From Euglena gracilis (Eukaryota > Euglenida > Euglenophyceae > Euglenales), in contig CP154955.1 of assembly GCA_039621445.1 (NCBI GenBank), positions 54,689,341 through 54,753,340 of the forward strand: a stretch of DNA of 64,000 nt. The letters are read 5' to 3'. The notes under the pieces were generated by a model. That model saw nothing but the letters and a program-made list of their open reading frames with translations. It searched no databases and was not told where the DNA came from. A program made the translations under genes and the position numbers. Below are positions 62,274 to 64,000 of this stretch, piece after piece. How positions within the stretch are numbered: the stretch's first letter is position 1; every line of letters begins with the position of its first letter.

Positions 62274-62556
62274 ATGCTATTGCTTAAGGTGTGTCCGACC
62301 CCACCCAAACACCTGGGGGGGGGGGGGTGGCTGAGTTTCGGCCAGACCCCGGGGGGGGGGGGTCGGCCACCTGGCACCGAAGAAGCCAGAAAATTTTTTT
62401 GAGGTTTTGGCTAAAATCCGCTGATTTTCGGCCGTTTTGGCCCAAGTGCCGAACGAGTGACCGACCCCCCTGGGGGTAGGATAGGAAGTAGGTGGCTGAC
62501 TGGTTTTTTGAAAGTGGAAAGTCATTCCCCCCTCGGAGGTCGGTAAGCAATGGGAT
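62274..62556. mobile_element. MULE-like MITE with near-perfect 10-bp TSD
   Basis: Ends ATGCTATTGCTTA and TAAGCAATGGGAT are inverted repeats related to 42573-42906. The flanks GGTCGAGACC (62264-62273) and GGTTGAGACC (62557-62566) match at 9 of 10. The interior shares GGCTGACTGGTTTTTTGAAA and the GGAGGTCGGTAAGCAA end. Confidence 0.75.
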
Positions 62557-62601
62557 GGTTGAGACCGGTCGGGCCACACCAGCCATGTAGCAGTGGGTGG
62601 C

Positions 62602-62604
<3 letters not shown>

Positions 62605-62691
<87 letters not shown>

Positions 62692-62692
62692 G
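62605..62692. repeat. (GT)n microsatellite
   Basis: GT run with one ACGT interruption, about 45 bp before the 62736 acceptor of the next gene. Confidence 0.93.
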
Positions 62693-62741
62693 ACACGTGC
62701 GTTTGCCAGGGTGACACCCCAGACACCTCGCCCCAGGTGCA

Positions 62742-63648
62742 ATGATGGGCCTGCCCTCCTGGGGGTGCTTTCTGCTGCTCTGCGTGCTGGTTGCCGTCGT
62801 AGCCTCGCCGGCCGCCAAAAAAAAGGAGCATCGGCCGCACAGCACAGGCCCGTGCTCCTTCCATTCCCACACAGGCTCGCACTGGACCCCAGCTGCATCC
62901 CCTGGGGGGCTGGTCCTCGGTGTGTGCTGTGTGAGAGGCAGGGTTCGATACAAAGCATGTCCGGAATTACAGAGGGGGGAGTGCCCACCACCCCCCTCCC
63001 TGATCATGAACACCTCCCAAAACAGGGCACCCTCCAAATAAGATTTCCTTGCCAATTTTTCAGCAAAAAAGTACAAATGGTACTGAATAGAAAGGAAGAA
63101 AAAGAATTTTTGGGGGGATTTCTGGGGGAAATCTCAAAAATAGATTTAATAAGAAACTAAAAATAAAGGAAGAAGAACAAAAAAGATTATGAATACACAA
63201 ATAAACAAACAAACAAACAAACAAACAAACAAACAAATTAATAAATTAATAAACAAATCAATAAATAAATTAATGAATGAATAAATAAATGAAGGGGAAA
63301 ATTGTGAGAATGCACACCAGAATTGGGAAATTTGCTTTGAATTTCTGATGTCTTTTTTTATTTTCACCAAATATTGTAGTTTTCATGTGTTAGCTGAAGC
63401 AATTTCCCTTCTTTTCGGACAACCTGCTTTTGTGCCCATTTCAAACACTCCCGTGTGAAAGCCTTTTTCAAAAGAAAAACTCCAAAAATGACTCCCTGGG
63501 TTTTTTTGATTACTGGCCCAAAAGGCAACCTGGAGTCTAATTTGAGGCCCATCCCAGGGCAGGCTTTATGCCAAGTGACCCCCCCCGACAGAAGCTCCGG
63601 ACAACCGCCTCTTGCGGCGGGGGATGCTTCGACTTGGATTCCACCTGT
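62742..63648 (+). CDS. N-terminal part of a secreted protein (gene continues past the window)
   Basis: After CGCCCCAG the first exon opens MMGLPSWGCFLLLCVLVAVV followed by ASPAAKKKEHRPHS, a clear signal peptide with an Ala/Pro cleavage region and then a basic, Cys-containing segment. The exon ends at a GT near 62913 (phase 0). A second G/C-ending exon, 63592-63648, is phase-compatible and reads KLRTTASCGGGCFDLDSTC. Further exons must lie beyond 64000. The function is not recognisable; cysteines suggest an extracellular disulfide-bonded protein. ATG 62742 is preferred over the adjacent second ATG only by order. Confidence 0.5.
63200..63295. repeat. (AAAC)n/(AAAT)n tetranucleotide run
   Basis: AAAC units at 63205-63235 pass into AAAT and AATG units, in the probable intron of the secreted-protein gene. 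Confidence 0.9.
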
Positions 63649-64000
63649 GTGATGTTTGTTGGTTTCCTTCAGAAACCTAAAAAGAATGAGGGTGCGGTTA
63701 GCGGACGGCCGCCTCCGGCAGCGGCGGGGGGGGGGGGGGCTTCTGTTTGGACCCTGCCCTTGTGGCAGTCCCGCGCTTCTATTGGGGCGGGGGGTTGACC
63801 GATTTGGGGTGGGTTCAAGGAGGCGGACCCCCCCCCCCCTCAGCTGTTTAGGGGAGGGGGGACTCTCCCCAGCCTTATATCAAACTCGGCTCAGAGGCCA
63901 CAATGGAAAACGCCAATTTGTTTTCCTTGGGGCTCGTTCGCAGTGGGTGGGTGGGGGTCACACAGCAAGGTCCTTGCCTCGGGCCTTTGGCTGTCCAAGT

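Overview
The window is nuclear DNA from an intron-rich eukaryote, most likely a unicellular alga or other protist. Exons are short (45-240 bp), strongly G/C-ending at third codon positions, and spliced mostly at GT-AG borders with several apparent GC-AG borders. Introns are 0.3-3.3 kb and packed with microsatellites, C-run/G-run tracts and small inverted-repeat elements. All recognisable genes lie on the plus strand. Same-strand gene order, GC donors and long repeat-laden introns recall dinoflagellates, but nothing here proves that placement.

Layout. 1-8 kb: repeats, two exon-like pieces (2792-2940 and 4190-4486) and a small ORF, with no gene identified. 8.2-13.35 kb: an unidentified multi-exon gene. 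13.8-17.6 kb: tetranucleotide and CA repeats, a small transposable element, and exon-like pieces of a possible Cys-rich protein. 17.69-21.26 kb: a nucleoplasmin-like histone chaperone with acidic tail and C-terminal basic clusters. 23.97-25.85 kb: a three-exon gene for a small protein with a mitochondrial-type presequence. 26.3-37.0 kb: a complete cyclophilin domain in seven exons. 39.5-52.8 kb: an FkbM-family methyltransferase with a signal peptide in nine exons, one with an apparent reading-frame break. 53-62 kb: no clear host gene, but a TIR transposon carrying a PHD-like zinc-finger ORF, several large fold-back sequences, and a 1.2-kb tetranucleotide array. From 62.74 kb: the first exons of another secreted protein that runs off the right edge.

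The genes do not form a pathway; they look like independent housekeeping and secretory-pathway genes. The most distinctive feature is a dense population of short non-autonomous DNA transposons. At least eight have matching or near-matching 8-bp target-site duplications (hAT-like), and two more have 10-bp duplications (MULE-like). Many sit inside introns of the genes above and one is only 64 bp long. A separate 1.2-kb element has ~50-bp inverted repeats, TTAA at both ends and internal 31/32-bp repeats flanking its zinc-finger ORF.
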